64,000 bases of DNA, taken from Acidobacteriota bacterium. Its GTDB lineage: Bacteria > Acidobacteriota > Holophagae > Acanthopleuribacterales > Acanthopleuribacteraceae. The position numbers and the translations under genes are program-made. Where the stretch lies: the NCBI GenBank assembly GCA_020439745.1, contig JAGQSC010000003.1, positions 62,001 to 126,000 of the forward strand. The letters are read 5' to 3'. The notes beneath the pieces were generated by a model. It was not told where the DNA came from. It was given only the letters and a program-made list of their open reading frames with translations, and made no database searches. Of the stretch, positions 1 to 8,348 are shown piece by piece; within the stretch, counting starts at the first letter, position 1, and each line of letters begins with the position of its first letter.

Positions 1-131
1 TGCTGCCTTAACACAAAAATCGCCCAACCAGCACGACGCCACCGACTCAATAAAACCAGTGACTTACGTCTCATGTGATCGCTGGCCGTCCGTTTGCCAC
101 CTTGCGGCATGTCACCGCAAAGGAGGTTTTC

Positions 132-2093
132 ATGAAGTGGATGACTGTATTTTCATTGACTTGGGTCGCTGTGATGAGCTGGGCTGCAGGCACCCTGACA
201 CCTGTTTCATCAACTGACCAACTCCCGCAAATAACCGATCACGTGGTGCATGTGGTCATCAACAATGGTTTCGCCATGACCACCGTGGAACAAGTTTTTG
301 TAAATCCTAACGACAAGCCCATCGAGGCCTTGTACACGGTGCCCGTGCCACAAAGTGCTGCCCTATCCGAAATGTCGATTTTGTTGGGAGATCTGGAGCT
401 GCAAGGCGAGGTATTACCTCGTGATGAAGCAGAAAGGGTCTACCAAGAAGAGAAGAACCAAGGAAACGAAGCGGGTTTGGCGACAAAGGAAGCCTTCGAT
501 ACCTTTGCATTCAGAGTCACTCCTGTCCCGGCCCAAGGACAGAGCCGTTTTCGCTATGTTTATTACCAACCCATTCAGATTGATACGTCTGTCGGCAGAT
601 ATGTGTATCCACTTCAGGAGGGTGGTACAGACAAGGCCGCTGTAGATTTCTGGACGCGAAATACTGCCGTCAACGGACGATTTGAATTCGACCTCACCCT
701 CAAAAGCGCATGGCCGATTTCGGCAATTCGTCTGCCCGGCGTGAGTGATGCCGTCTTAAGTCAAAACAACGGCCAACACCAGGTCACCATTCAACGCACA
801 GAAATGGACCTAACCAATGATATCGTCGTGTACTACCAACTGGCGGAAAACCTACCCGGCCGGGTCGAACTAATGGCTTATCGACCAGACGATCAGACTG
901 ACGGCACCTTTATGCTCATACTTACGCCGGGTCTGGACTTAAAACCGCTGAACAACGGCGCCAATTACGTGTTCGTCTTGGATTATTCAGGCAGTATGGA
1001 CTCCAAAATTGCTGCATTACAACAAGGGGTTCAGCAGGCACTAGGACAGATGAACGCCGACGACCAGTTTCGCATCATACACTTCGGCTCCAGTGCCGTT
1101 GAGTGGGCCGGCTGGACACAGGCAACGCTCGAGAACGTGCAGCAGATATCGAACAAGATGGCCAAGGCCGGCAGGTTGGGCGGCACCAATCTGTACAACG
1201 GTCTTCAGGCCGGCCTGCAAAGGCTGGATGACGACCGCGCAACGAGTTTGATCCTCATTACCGATGGTGTTGCCAATGAAGGCCTGGTGAACCCACGCGA
1301 TTTTCACGACTTGATGCGGCAATACGACTTACGTGTTTTTGGGTTCTTGATGGGCAACAACACCAATTGGCCTTTGATGCGCGCCATTGCCAATGCTTCA
1401 GGAGGATTTTACGCAGGCGTTTCTAATGCTGATGACATCATTGGCCAGGTGCTACTGGCCAAAAGCAAAATCACCCATGAAGCCCTCCACGATGCGCAAT
1501 TGAGCATCAAAGGCGTGAATACATACGGCGTGAACAAGGACTTCCTGGGGAAAATCTATAGGGGTCAGCAGCTGGTGTTCTTTGGCAGGTACACCAAACC
1601 GGGACGCGCCAAACTGGAACTTCACGCCACTCTTTCCGGAGCTGACAAAACCTATCAATGTGCCTTCGACTTTCCAGAGATCGACACCGACCATCCAGAA
1701 CTGGAGCGCTTGTGGGCGTTGGCCAGTATTGAACACGCCGCAGACATGGCCCATGCTGGCCTGCTGGAAGCAACTGAGGCCGATGACGTCGCGCGTTCAC
1801 TGGGTTTGACCTATCAGTTGGTCACCGATCAAACGTCCATGGTGGTCATGCGCGACGAGCAGTTTTCAGCACATGGCATCGAGCGCCGCAATCGAGACCG
1901 AATCGCGCTTGAACGACAGGCACAAACGGATCGTTCTCAACAACCCATCATCACCCGCCGGGTCGATCAAGATCAACCCATGTTCGACCGATCCGCGCCA
2001 TCAATTGGGGGAGGTGCCTTGGATCCATGGTACGTGCTGCTCGCAAGTCTCGCCCTGGCTGCGGCATGGTTCGGTACGAGGACCAAGTCTTGA
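132..2093 (+). CDS. VIT and VWA domain protein with GlyGly-CTERM sorting tail
   Basis: Secreted, surface-bound protein of 653 residues. The start was set at ATG 132 because AGGAGG ends five bases upstream; it is followed by a hydrophobic signal peptide ending near AWA-A. An N-terminal VIT domain (about residues 25-160) precedes a von Willebrand A domain whose metal site is intact: DYSGS near residue 290, GGTN, and ITDG. The C-terminus has GGG, then a hydrophobic stretch (LLASLALAAAWF), then a short basic end (RTKS). That is the layout of a GlyGly-CTERM signal cut by rhombosortase. The next gene encodes a rhombosortase-like protein, so enzyme and substrate appear paired. VIT-VWA proteins of this kind are best known as targets of LPXTG-type sortases (the 'marine proteobacterial sortase target' family), so this sorting signal is a variation. 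The ligand is unknown. Confidence 0.88.
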   Translation: MKWMTVFSLTWVAVMSWAAGTLTPVSSTDQLPQITDHVVHVVINNGFAMTTVEQVFVNPNDKPIEALYTVPVPQSAALSEMSILLGDLELQGEVLPRDEAERVYQEEKNQGNEAGLATKEAFDTFAFRVTPVPAQGQSRFRYVYYQPIQIDTSVGRYVYPLQEGGTDKAAVDFWTRNTAVNGRFEFDLTLKSAWPISAIRLPGVSDAVLSQNNGQHQVTIQRTEMDLTNDIVVYYQLAENLPGRVELMAYRPDDQTDGTFMLILTPGLDLKPLNNGANYVFVLDYSGSMDSKIAALQQGVQQALGQMNADDQFRIIHFGSSAVEWAGWTQATLENVQQISNKMAKAGRLGGTNLYNGLQAGLQRLDDDRATSLILITDGVANEGLVNPRDFHDLMRQYDLRVFGFLMGNNTNWPLMRAIANASGGFYAGVSNADDIIGQVLLAKSKITHEALHDAQLSIKGVNTYGVNKDFLGKIYRGQQLVFFGRYTKPGRAKLELHATLSGADKTYQCAFDFPEIDTDHPELERLWALASIEHAADMAHAGLLEATEADDVARSLGLTYQLVTDQTSMVVMRDEQFSAHGIERRNRDRIALERQAQTDRSQQPIITRRVDQDQPMFDRSAPSIGGGALDPWYVLLASLALAAAWFGTRTKS

Positions 2094-2098
2094 AATTG

Positions 2099-2686
2099 AT
2101 GGCACGAGGGTGCTTTATGGGCACCCTCATCCTGGCCCCTGCGGCGACATTTCTGTCGCCGCTTGGGGACCTCCTGGTGTTTCAACGATCGGCACTTGAA
2201 GGCGGCGAGCTTTGGCGGCTGTTAAGTGGCCATTTCGTTCATTTCTCCGGCAATCACCTTACATGGGATCTGATTGTCTTCGCCGGTCTTTGGGTAGGCC
2301 TATGGTCGGTGACGCGCTCGCTTCATCTGGGTATGCTGATCTTTTCGTCTATTGCGATTAGCTTGGGTGTTTGGGCCTATTCAGACTTGTCCACCTACGG
2401 AGGACTATCCGGACTCTGCACCACCCTTTATGCCGCCCTGGTGATCAAAGTGGCGCAACAGAATCGCGGATTCTTGCGTTGGGTCACTGGATTCGCATAT
2501 CTGGGTGTCCTAGCGAAACTAACCGCCGAATACGCCAGCAACACAACTATCTTCGCGACTCATTCGGGCTGGGTCCCCGTCCCGCTCGCCCACCTCATAG
2601 GTCTCCTTGTTGGAACAGCCTGGCCGCTTACCGATCCAAAACGGCAGGTGAATGGCAGGCGCAAATTAACCGCACCCCTTTTTTGA
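2099..2686 (+). CDS. rrtA: rhombosortase (rhomboid-family intramembrane serine protease)
   Basis: A polytopic membrane protein of about 195 residues with the minimal rhomboid core. It carries GHFVHFSGNHLTWD in an early loop/helix, the catalytic serine motif GLSG (in YGGLSGLCTTLYA) and a late histidine in PLAHLIGLLVG. Short rhomboids of this type are rhombosortases, which cleave GlyGly-CTERM tails and release or re-anchor the product on the outer surface. The gene begins five bases after the VIT-VWA gene, whose tail is the only GlyGly-CTERM-like end I noticed here. Start choice is uncertain: ATG 2099 has a weak ribosome site, and ATG 2117 is preceded by GAGGG. Confidence 0.82.
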   Translation: MARGCFMGTLILAPAATFLSPLGDLLVFQRSALEGGELWRLLSGHFVHFSGNHLTWDLIVFAGLWVGLWSVTRSLHLGMLIFSSIAISLGVWAYSDLSTYGGLSGLCTTLYAALVIKVAQQNRGFLRWVTGFAYLGVLAKLTAEYASNTTIFATHSGWVPVPLAHLIGLLVGTAWPLTDPKRQVNGRRKLTAPLF

Positions 2687-2687
2687 C

Positions 2688-2718
2688 TTGCAACTCCTAC
2701 TACATTGTGTCGTAGAAT
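2688..2718 (+). promoter_or_regulatory. BlaI-type operator in the blaI promoter
   Basis: TACTACATTGTGTCGTA (2698-2714) is a near-perfect inverted repeat, TACTAC-N5-GTCGTA, with one mismatch. It has the same half-site and spacing as the perfect copy at 4029-4045. A possible -35 TTGCAA (2688-2693) and -10 TAGAAT (2713-2718) flank it with a long 19-base spacer, so a bound repressor would cover the promoter. The ATG of the repressor gene is at 2726, so a transcript from this promoter would have almost no leader. The arrangement predicts autoregulation of the blaI-M56 operon. Confidence 0.72.
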
Positions 2719-2725
2719 ATGGGGT

Positions 2726-3136
2726 ATGGGTATTCGATTCAAAACTGGAAAGAAGGGCCAACCCCAGATCCTCGGCGAACTGGAAGCACAGGTGATGGAC
2801 CTGATCTGGGATCACGGGCCGCAGACCGTGAGGCAAGTGCATCGGTCTTTGTCTGCCCAGAGAGATCTGGCCTACACCACCGTGATGACTGTCATGACGA
2901 GACTGGCCGAAAAGGAAGTACTTGCCAAACACAAACAAGGCAATGCCTTTCTCTACAGAGCCGTGCAAGACAAAAACACGTTCCAACAGGATAGTGCCCG
3001 TCGCATTTTCACATCACTGATGAAGGGTTTCGGTGGCGCGGTAGTACAGCCATTAGTGGACAGCCTGGATCATTTGGACGACAGCGAGCTGGATGAACTG
3101 ATGAAAATGGTTCAGGCCAAAAGGAAAAAACCTTGA
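2726..3136 (+). CDS. blaI: BlaI/MecI/CopY family transcriptional repressor
   Basis: A 136-residue winged-helix repressor. The diagnostic BlaI/MecI pattern is present: LGELEAQVMDLIWDHGPQTV at the start, then the recognition segment around LAYTTVMTVMTRLAEKEVL, and a C-terminal dimerisation half (FGGAVVQPLVDSLDHLDDSELDELMKM). ATG 2726 was chosen because homologues begin shortly before the LGELE segment. The gene overlaps the M56 peptidase start, the usual regulator-protease pair in which the protease inactivates the repressor after sensing a signal. Sites resembling its operator lie before this gene and before the cysteine-rich peptide gene. No beta-lactamase is nearby, so the signal need not be a beta-lactam. 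Confidence 0.9.
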   Translation: MGIRFKTGKKGQPQILGELEAQVMDLIWDHGPQTVRQVHRSLSAQRDLAYTTVMTVMTRLAEKEVLAKHKQGNAFLYRAVQDKNTFQQDSARRIFTSLMKGFGGAVVQPLVDSLDHLDDSELDELMKMVQAKRKKP

Positions 3137-4011
3137 ATTGGCTCAACACGATCCTGTGCCAACTTCGTGTGAACACGGGCTGGCTTGTTGGCTACTGGGG
3201 AGCGTGTCCGGTGGTCGTAAAACTGAAAATCATGGTGGTTCTGGCCTTAATCGTTTTGACGATTCGCTGGCTGATTCATCGGGCAAAGCTGCGAGCTATT
3301 CGCGCCCACTTAGTGCCCGTCGATCGGCGCGAAACAAGCCGGGTCATGTCTTTCGCGAACGCCATGAAGATAAAAGGACCTGTTCAGTTATCCCTGCAGG
3401 CAAAGCTTCCGATGGCAGCGGCATGCCTCGATGGTCACAGCATCGCCGTCAACCAAAATTACTTCAATGACCTGGACCGCGAAGAAAGAGATGGCGTCTG
3501 GTGTCATGAGCTCGCACATATCAAGCGCCGTGACATCCAACGTTATTGGGCGTTTCTCATTGTCATCGCCTGCCTACCCCTTCTAGCCATTGAACTGTTT
3601 GGCTCTTCATTCGACTGTGAGCCAGAGTCCTTGCTGTGGCTCATGGTTTCACTCACCGCAATCATGGGTGTTGGCGTTTGGCTGCTGGCTCTGTTTTACC
3701 GACAAGAAGTCGAGCTGATGGCTGACCATATGGCGGTTTCGGTGACTCATAATCCGCATGCTCTGGCCAGTGCACTGATCAAAGCACAGCGCTGGTCGTC
3801 CAAACAAAGTACGCTTGTCACGCTGTCTCTACTGGGAGGATCGGGCCTCAGGCGCCGGCTCCAACAGTTGCTGCATTGGCGCCCCCAACCCAAGCGTTCA
3901 TGGCGCCTACCATTTACTTTTGCAGTAATCGCATTCACGGTGGTGTTCTGGCTCGCACAGCCACAAAGATGTGAGCCCCAATCCTGCATGACGGCTTGTC
4001 ATATGCGTTGA
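3133..4011 (+). CDS. M56 (BlaR1/MecR1-type) membrane metallopeptidase, short form
   Basis: A 292-residue membrane zinc peptidase. HELAH (125-129) supplies two zinc ligands and catalytic Glu, and E194 in VELMAD is the likely third ligand. About four hydrophobic segments are visible (near 30-48, 138-158, 165-188, 255-277). Translation appears to start at TTG 3133, overlapping the repressor stop as TTGA, with AAGGA just upstream. BlaR1 proteins carry a large penicillin-binding sensor domain after the protease. Here the chain ends soon after the last membrane helix, in a short tail holding three cysteines (QRCEPQSCMTACHMR). It therefore probably cleaves BlaI in response to another signal; thiol or metal stress is possible but unproven. 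Confidence 0.85.
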   Translation: MNWLNTILCQLRVNTGWLVGYWGACPVVVKLKIMVVLALIVLTIRWLIHRAKLRAIRAHLVPVDRRETSRVMSFANAMKIKGPVQLSLQAKLPMAAACLDGHSIAVNQNYFNDLDREERDGVWCHELAHIKRRDIQRYWAFLIVIACLPLLAIELFGSSFDCEPESLLWLMVSLTAIMGVGVWLLALFYRQEVELMADHMAVSVTHNPHALASALIKAQRWSSKQSTLVTLSLLGGSGLRRRLQQLLHWRPQPKRSWRLPFTFAVIAFTVVFWLAQPQRCEPQSCMTACHMR

Positions 4012-4017
4012 ATTTTT

Positions 4018-4046
4018 TTGAACCAAAATACTACGCAATGTAGTAA
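4018..4046 (+). promoter_or_regulatory. promoter with perfect BlaI-type palindrome before the Cys-rich peptide gene
   Basis: TTGAAC (4018-4023) and TAGTAA (4041-4046) form a promoter with a 17-base spacer. The perfect palindrome TACTACGCAATGTAGTA (4029-4045) fills the gap between them and overlaps the -10. It shares half-site and 5-base centre with the site before blaI, so the same repressor should bind both. A bound repressor would block polymerase directly. Confidence 0.78.
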
Positions 4047-4075
4047 ATTGGTATTACTAAGAAGGAGTGAATCCA

Positions 4076-4255
4076 ATGAGGATTTTTATCATGACCGCAA
4101 TCGCGATCGCCGGGTTATGGCTGATCGCCGCCAACCCATCCACACCATGCACAAAGACCTGTGAGCAGTCCACGCAATGTGATGTTGAGGATTGCCGCAC
4201 CTGCCCACCCGAATGTGTGGTGGTCTGCCCATCAACTTGCAAACCTGCAAACTAG
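4076..4255 (+). CDS. small secreted cysteine-rich peptide
   Basis: A 59-residue peptide. GAAGGAG at 4061-4067 is well placed for ATG 4076; a GTG at 4067 is possible but lies within the ribosome site. Residues 1-20 are a hydrophobic signal or anchor segment (MRIFIMTAIAIAGLWLIAA). The mature part has eight cysteines in about 33 residues (CTKTC, QC, DCRTC, EC, VC, TC), compatible with disulfide knots or thiolate metal binding. No family was recognised. The BlaI-type operator before it and its position directly after the repressor-protease pair suggest it is the output of that sensor, perhaps envelope protection or metal sequestration. The function is unknown. Confidence 0.72.
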   Translation: MRIFIMTAIAIAGLWLIAANPSTPCTKTCEQSTQCDVEDCRTCPPECVVVCPSTCKPAN

Positions 4256-4262
4256 TTTCCAA

Positions 4263-4283
4263 GGCGGCCGGTCTCCGGCCGCC
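4263..4283. terminator. GC-rich hairpin between converging genes
   Basis: GGCGGCCGG-TCT-CCGGCCGCC is a perfect 9-bp stem with a 3-base loop. It lies between the peptide gene stop (4255, plus) and the TetR stop (4300, minus). U-tracts on either side are weak, so it may be a bidirectional terminator of modest strength or an mRNA 3'-end protector. Confidence 0.6.
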
Positions 4284-4299
4284 TACGCTTTCGATTGAC

Positions 4300-4917
4300 T
4301 CACTGATCCGCCTTTGGCACATAACCAATGCCACGCAGGAAGCAACTCACAACCTTCGCCACGCGCATTTCCAGCTCCCTTTCATCCACTAATGCATCTT
4401 TGCCGCTCATCAACTCGAGCATCTGCCTGCCAGAAACCGCACCCAAAAACATCCAGGCACCTTCGTCCAATTCCACATCGACATCTGGGTGGTTCACTCT
4501 TAATCGCGCAAGGATATTCTTGATCACCTCGAAACCATAACCTGGACCCGTGGCCCAGAAAAGATCACCCACCTTGGGAATCGATCGAGCACTGGCAGCC
4601 ACCGTAAGAAACAGCGAGCGGATGAGCGGGTGATTGAATCTTCGGCAGAACTCCAAACCAATAAATCGCAATGCGTGATCAGGTTCATCATAGTTGAGTT
4701 CCATATCGCGCACACCTGCGTCTCGACACAAGTGCGTGACCACCTCCACAAACAGGGTTTCCTTGTCTTTGAAATGTCGATAAACCGTGGCTTTCGAGAC
4801 GCCGGCGCGCTCTGCAACTTGATCCACGGCGACGCCGGTAAATCCGCGCTCGGAAAACAACGCAGCTGCCGTAGCTAGAATCCTGTCATGCTTGTATTCC
4901 CATTTCGTCATTCCCAT
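4300..4917 (-). CDS. TetR/AcrR family transcriptional regulator
   Basis: A 205-residue protein with a typical N-terminal TetR helix-turn-helix: ILATAAALFSERGF, VDQVAERAGVSKATVYRHF and KDKETLF. A C-terminal ligand/dimerisation half resembles AcrR-type C-terminal domains (ALRFIGLEFCRRF, HPLIRSLFLTVAASA). ATG 4917 was chosen because the sequence preceding the conserved helix is short from there and AGGG lies nine bases upstream; ATG 4911 and 4944 are alternatives. It follows rodA on the same strand after 46 bases and could be co-transcribed with the cell-shape operon, although no efflux or lipid gene is adjacent to suggest a target. Confidence 0.85.
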   Translation of the reverse strand: MGMTKWEYKHDRILATAAALFSERGFTGVAVDQVAERAGVSKATVYRHFKDKETLFVEVVTHLCRDAGVRDMELNYDEPDHALRFIGLEFCRRFNHPLIRSLFLTVAASARSIPKVGDLFWATGPGYGFEVIKNILARLRVNHPDVDVELDEGAWMFLGAVSGRQMLELMSGKDALVDERELEMRVAKVVSCFLRGIGYVPKADQ

Positions 4918-4963
4918 TAACGGCAACCCTTGAACCATACGCAAGGCACGATCACCATGCGCC

Positions 4964-6070
4964 TCAATGGTTTACAAACCGATGGGTTCTAACCGACTGG
5001 ATCAGCCCAAGCAACCCGTAACTGGTGATCATGCTGCTACCTCCATAACTGACCAGCGGGCATGGAATGCCAGTGGTGGGTACAAGGCCCACCAACATCG
5101 CCGCATTAAACAGCATCTGCAAGGCCAATACGCCCACCACCAGCGCAGCCAAGATACTCCCCATGGCGTCGCCGGCCTCGAAGGCGGTCAAAAGCCCTCG
5201 TTGCAAGATCAGAAAGAATAGCCCTAGAACGGTCAGGATCCCGAGGAAACCAAACTCTTCTGCCACAACAGCGAGTATGAAATCGCTATCCTTCTCAGGT
5301 AGAAACCCCAACTGTGTCTGCTTCCCCTTGCCCAAGCCTAACCCCAGGAAACCTCCCTGGCCAATACTGATCTTGCTTTGATGAACCTGGTACCCAGCGT
5401 TGGAGGTATCGCGATCTGGAAACACAAAGGTGAGGATCCGCTCTTTCTGGTAATCCTTCAGAAAGACCACCCAGTCTGGTTTATAGAGCACACTCAATAC
5501 CAACACCCCAGCCATGATGATTCCAACGAGAGACAACCAAATCGCTTCCTTGCGGCCATGGAGAAAGTTGGGAATCAGGATCAAGGGTAGGTAGACAAGT
5601 GCGGTGCCTAGGTCAGGCTGCATGGCGATTAAGACAACGGGCAGCGACACCAAAAACACGGAAACCACGAACTCCACAAAACTGCTCCGTCGAGACTCCA
5701 CTCGTGTAAAAAACTTGGCCATAAACAAAATGGCCGCAATCTTCATAAATTCGCTGGGCTGTAGACTGGCTGGACCCAACCGGAACCACGATCTGGCGCC
5801 ATTGGCTTTGAAGCCCCAAATCAAAACCGCAACCAAACTCACCAGTCCCAGAAGGTAAAAAATATGGCCGCGATCTACCAGACGCTTGTAGTCCAAGTGA
5901 CTGAGCACGAAATAGACAATTAACCCGCAGCACACCCAAATCAACTGTTTCACCCATCGATTTGAGCCGCCTTCAAATGATGTGGCGGAATAGATGAACA
6001 AAATACCAATGGCCGTGAGCGCCAGTGTTGCGACCAGCGACATGCGGTCCATTAACGCAACGCGGCTCAT
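4964..6070 (-). CDS. rodA: RodA, SEDS-family peptidoglycan glycosyltransferase
   Basis: A 368-residue inner-membrane protein with about ten transmembrane helices. SEDS signatures are visible: NGARSWFRLGPASLQPSEFMKIAAIL, the QLGFLPEKDSDFILAVVAEEFGF loop and a C-terminal TTGIPCPLVSYGGSSM. RodA polymerises lipid II during side-wall elongation, working with PBP2 under MreB control. The ATG at 6070 overlaps the mrdA stop as ATGA. It is the last elongation gene of the mreB-mreC-mreD-mrdA-rodA series. The usual His in the EKHTDF-type motif is Asp here, a minor variation. Confidence 0.96.
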   Translation of the reverse strand: MSRVALMDRMSLVATLALTAIGILFIYSATSFEGGSNRWVKQLIWVCCGLIVYFVLSHLDYKRLVDRGHIFYLLGLVSLVAVLIWGFKANGARSWFRLGPASLQPSEFMKIAAILFMAKFFTRVESRRSSFVEFVVSVFLVSLPVVLIAMQPDLGTALVYLPLILIPNFLHGRKEAIWLSLVGIIMAGVLVLSVLYKPDWVVFLKDYQKERILTFVFPDRDTSNAGYQVHQSKISIGQGGFLGLGLGKGKQTQLGFLPEKDSDFILAVVAEEFGFLGILTVLGLFFLILQRGLLTAFEAGDAMGSILAALVVGVLALQMLFNAAMLVGLVPTTGIPCPLVSYGGSSMITSYGLLGLIQSVRTHRFVNH

Positions 6071-7869
6071 ATGGGGTCAATCCTGTCGTGACTGCTAAAG
6101 TAGGCTTCGAGAATCTCGCGAGCAATGGGTGCGGCATTCACACCACCGCCACCGGCGTGTTCCACCAACACCACAACCACCACTTCAGGATTGTTCTTAG
6201 GTGCAAATCCCGCGAACCAAGCGTTCATCAATCGTGTATCTTTGCGATCCGAATCATTGCGGAAGGTAATCAACTGAGCGGTCCCGGTTTTGCCGCACAC
6301 ATCTCGTCCTTTTATGGCTGCAGATGATCCCGTACCCTGATCCAAGTTAACCGCTGCCCACATACCATCGCGGACAACACGAAAATAGGATTCGGGTAGA
6401 TCGACGTGCTGGATTTGCGTTTGCACGTACCTGGATTCTGAACCGCGTTCCAGCTTATGAACCAAACGCGGCACGGGACCATGACCCATATTCGCGACAA
6501 TCGCCATCATGTTCACCAATTGGATCGGTGTCACCTGCAGATCTCCTTGACCAATAGAAACGGAAAGCGTTTCGCCCGGGTACCATATCTTGTTGAATCG
6601 TTCCTTTTTCCATTTAGGCGTAGGTACCAATCCTTTCTTCTCTCCAATCAGATCCACACCGGTAGGTTTGCCGAAACCTAGTCGCTGAGCCATCGAGGCA
6701 ATCTGATTGGCGCCGATACGGTCCGCCACTTGGTAGAAGTAGACGTTGCACGATTTCTGAACCGCCCCTCGAAGGTCCAATTCACCATGGCCTCGACCTG
6801 CATTGCACTTGAACACACGACCATAGTATTCAAAGGCACCTGTGCAGAAAAACGTGGTCTCTGGTGTAACCATTTGTGATTCGAGGGCGGCCAGGGCCGT
6901 TGCAACTTTGAAAATAGAGCCCGGGGCATATAGTCCCTGGATCGGGCGGTTAAACAGGGGCTGATTGGGCTGATTCACCAATGCCTGCCACTCCTCGTCA
7001 GACATGCGCCTGGTGAATCGATTGATATCAAAAGATGGGGCAGAGACAAACACCAGCAACTCGCCACTTTGGGCGTCCATCAAAAGCACCGCACCGTTGA
7101 AGCTGCCCAGGGCTTCCGCAGCAATCTTCTGAAGTTCGAAATCCAGCGTGACGATAATGTTGCCACCGGGAATCGGGTCCAGAGTCACGTTATCGGAGAA
7201 AAAGAATCCACGGCTGTTCATCTGAACGGTTCGGGTGCCATCCACGCCTGTGAGGAAAGCGTCGTAGGATTTTTCAAGTCCCCGCTTTCCGACAATGTCG
7301 CCCAATCCAACGCGCGGATCGCGCTCAATTTCAGATTCCGTGGCTTCGCCAACATATCCTAAAACATGAGAAAAGAGATCGGGATACACGTAGTCTCTGC
7401 GGCTGCTGGTGTTGACATTAAGTCCAGGATACTGGGTACGGTTGCGCAATACGCGCACGACGGACGGGAACCGGATGTCTTTGTCGATCGTGATTGGCAA
7501 CGACATCAACGTGGCACGAAAACGTTGATAATCGGCATGGAGTTCGTCTTCGGGCACATTCAAAAACGCAGAGACTTTCGGTTTCAAATCGTCCCAACGA
7601 TCTTTCATTTCGTCACGCATAAGGACCAGATCGTATGCTGGCAGATTACGAGTGATCAGGCGTTCATGACGATCGTAGATCAACCCACGGGAAGCCTTGA
7701 CCACGCGTTTCTTAATTCGAGATTTCTCGCCCAATGCCTCGTAGTGGTCGTGGTTGAGAATCTGCACGCGGTAGTAGGCAAGCCCTACCGCAACAAATAG
7801 GCACAACAATCCCAACTGCAGCCATTGCAGCTGTTTTCTAAATGCCAGTGGGCTTTTCGCCAGTCTCAC
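6067..7869 (-). CDS. mrdA: penicillin-binding protein 2, elongation transpeptidase
   Basis: A 600-residue class B penicillin-binding protein that cross-links peptidoglycan in the lateral wall. An N-terminal membrane anchor (about 13-32) is followed by the PBP dimerisation domain (starting ASRGLIYDRHERLITRN) and the transpeptidase domain. The active-site motifs are SIFK (318-321), SCN (373-375) and KTG (527-529). Translation appears to start at GTG 7869, overlapping the mreD stop as GTGA, and the 3' end overlaps rodA. Length and motif spacing are normal for PBP2. Confidence 0.96.
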   Translation of the reverse strand: MRLAKSPLAFRKQLQWLQLGLLCLFVAVGLAYYRVQILNHDHYEALGEKSRIKKRVVKASRGLIYDRHERLITRNLPAYDLVLMRDEMKDRWDDLKPKVSAFLNVPEDELHADYQRFRATLMSLPITIDKDIRFPSVVRVLRNRTQYPGLNVNTSSRRDYVYPDLFSHVLGYVGEATESEIERDPRVGLGDIVGKRGLEKSYDAFLTGVDGTRTVQMNSRGFFFSDNVTLDPIPGGNIIVTLDFELQKIAAEALGSFNGAVLLMDAQSGELLVFVSAPSFDINRFTRRMSDEEWQALVNQPNQPLFNRPIQGLYAPGSIFKVATALAALESQMVTPETTFFCTGAFEYYGRVFKCNAGRGHGELDLRGAVQKSCNVYFYQVADRIGANQIASMAQRLGFGKPTGVDLIGEKKGLVPTPKWKKERFNKIWYPGETLSVSIGQGDLQVTPIQLVNMMAIVANMGHGPVPRLVHKLERGSESRYVQTQIQHVDLPESYFRVVRDGMWAAVNLDQGTGSSAAIKGRDVCGKTGTAQLITFRNDSDRKDTRLMNAWFAGFAPKNNPEVVVVVLVEHAGGGGVNAAPIAREILEAYFSSHDRIDPI

Positions 7870-8348
7870 AATCGATCCTTAGAGAACCGCAACATGACCA
7901 TCAGGATGGCGCCAAAAATGAGTGTATGAATGACCCCCCTATACAGGAGTTCGATGCCATTCATCACATCAAAACGCAGGCCTAGAGCCACACTGAGTCC
8001 CCAGGTGCCATAGTAATTCAAGAAATAGAAAAGTGCAAAATACAACAGCACAAATAAGTCCCAATACCGGGGAACTATGTGTTTGTGCAGCATGGCCATA
8101 CAGTACACAAGCGCCATCTGGATCATCGCGGATAATCCTTTTACCTGACTCCCCAAAATAATCAGATCAGTGCAAACAGAGATGGCTGCCGTGTACCACA
8201 ATGCGGGCACGAGTGGCGTTGTTCGAGCCATCATGACAATTAAAATAAGCATGGGCTCAAGAAAACTCGTTTGCGCCATCAACTGGTTCTGGACAAAGGA
8301 GATCAGGGCACAAATCGTCCACCAAACGACGACCCATTTAACCTTCAA
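7866..8348 (-). CDS. mreD: rod shape-determining protein MreD
   Basis: A 160-residue hydrophobic protein with five to six predicted membrane segments. MreD is poorly conserved, so the call rests on size, hydrophobicity and its position between mreC and mrdA. It is an inner-membrane component of the elongasome. The probable start is TTG 8348, which overlaps the mreC stop as TTGA; this fits the coupled style of the operon. Confidence 0.88.
   Translation of the reverse strand: MKVKWVVVWWTICALISFVQNQLMAQTSFLEPMLILIVMMARTTPLVPALWYTAAISVCTDLIILGSQVKGLSAMIQMALVYCMAMLHKHIVPRYWDLFVLLYFALFYFLNYYGTWGLSVALGLRFDVMNGIELLYRGVIHTLIFGAILMVMLRFSKDRL

Noticed and set aside
2726-4011. Classic beta-lactam resistance operon
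   Set aside because: The repressor and protease are of the BlaI/BlaR1 families, but the protease lacks the penicillin-binding sensor and no beta-lactamase or resistant PBP is linked.
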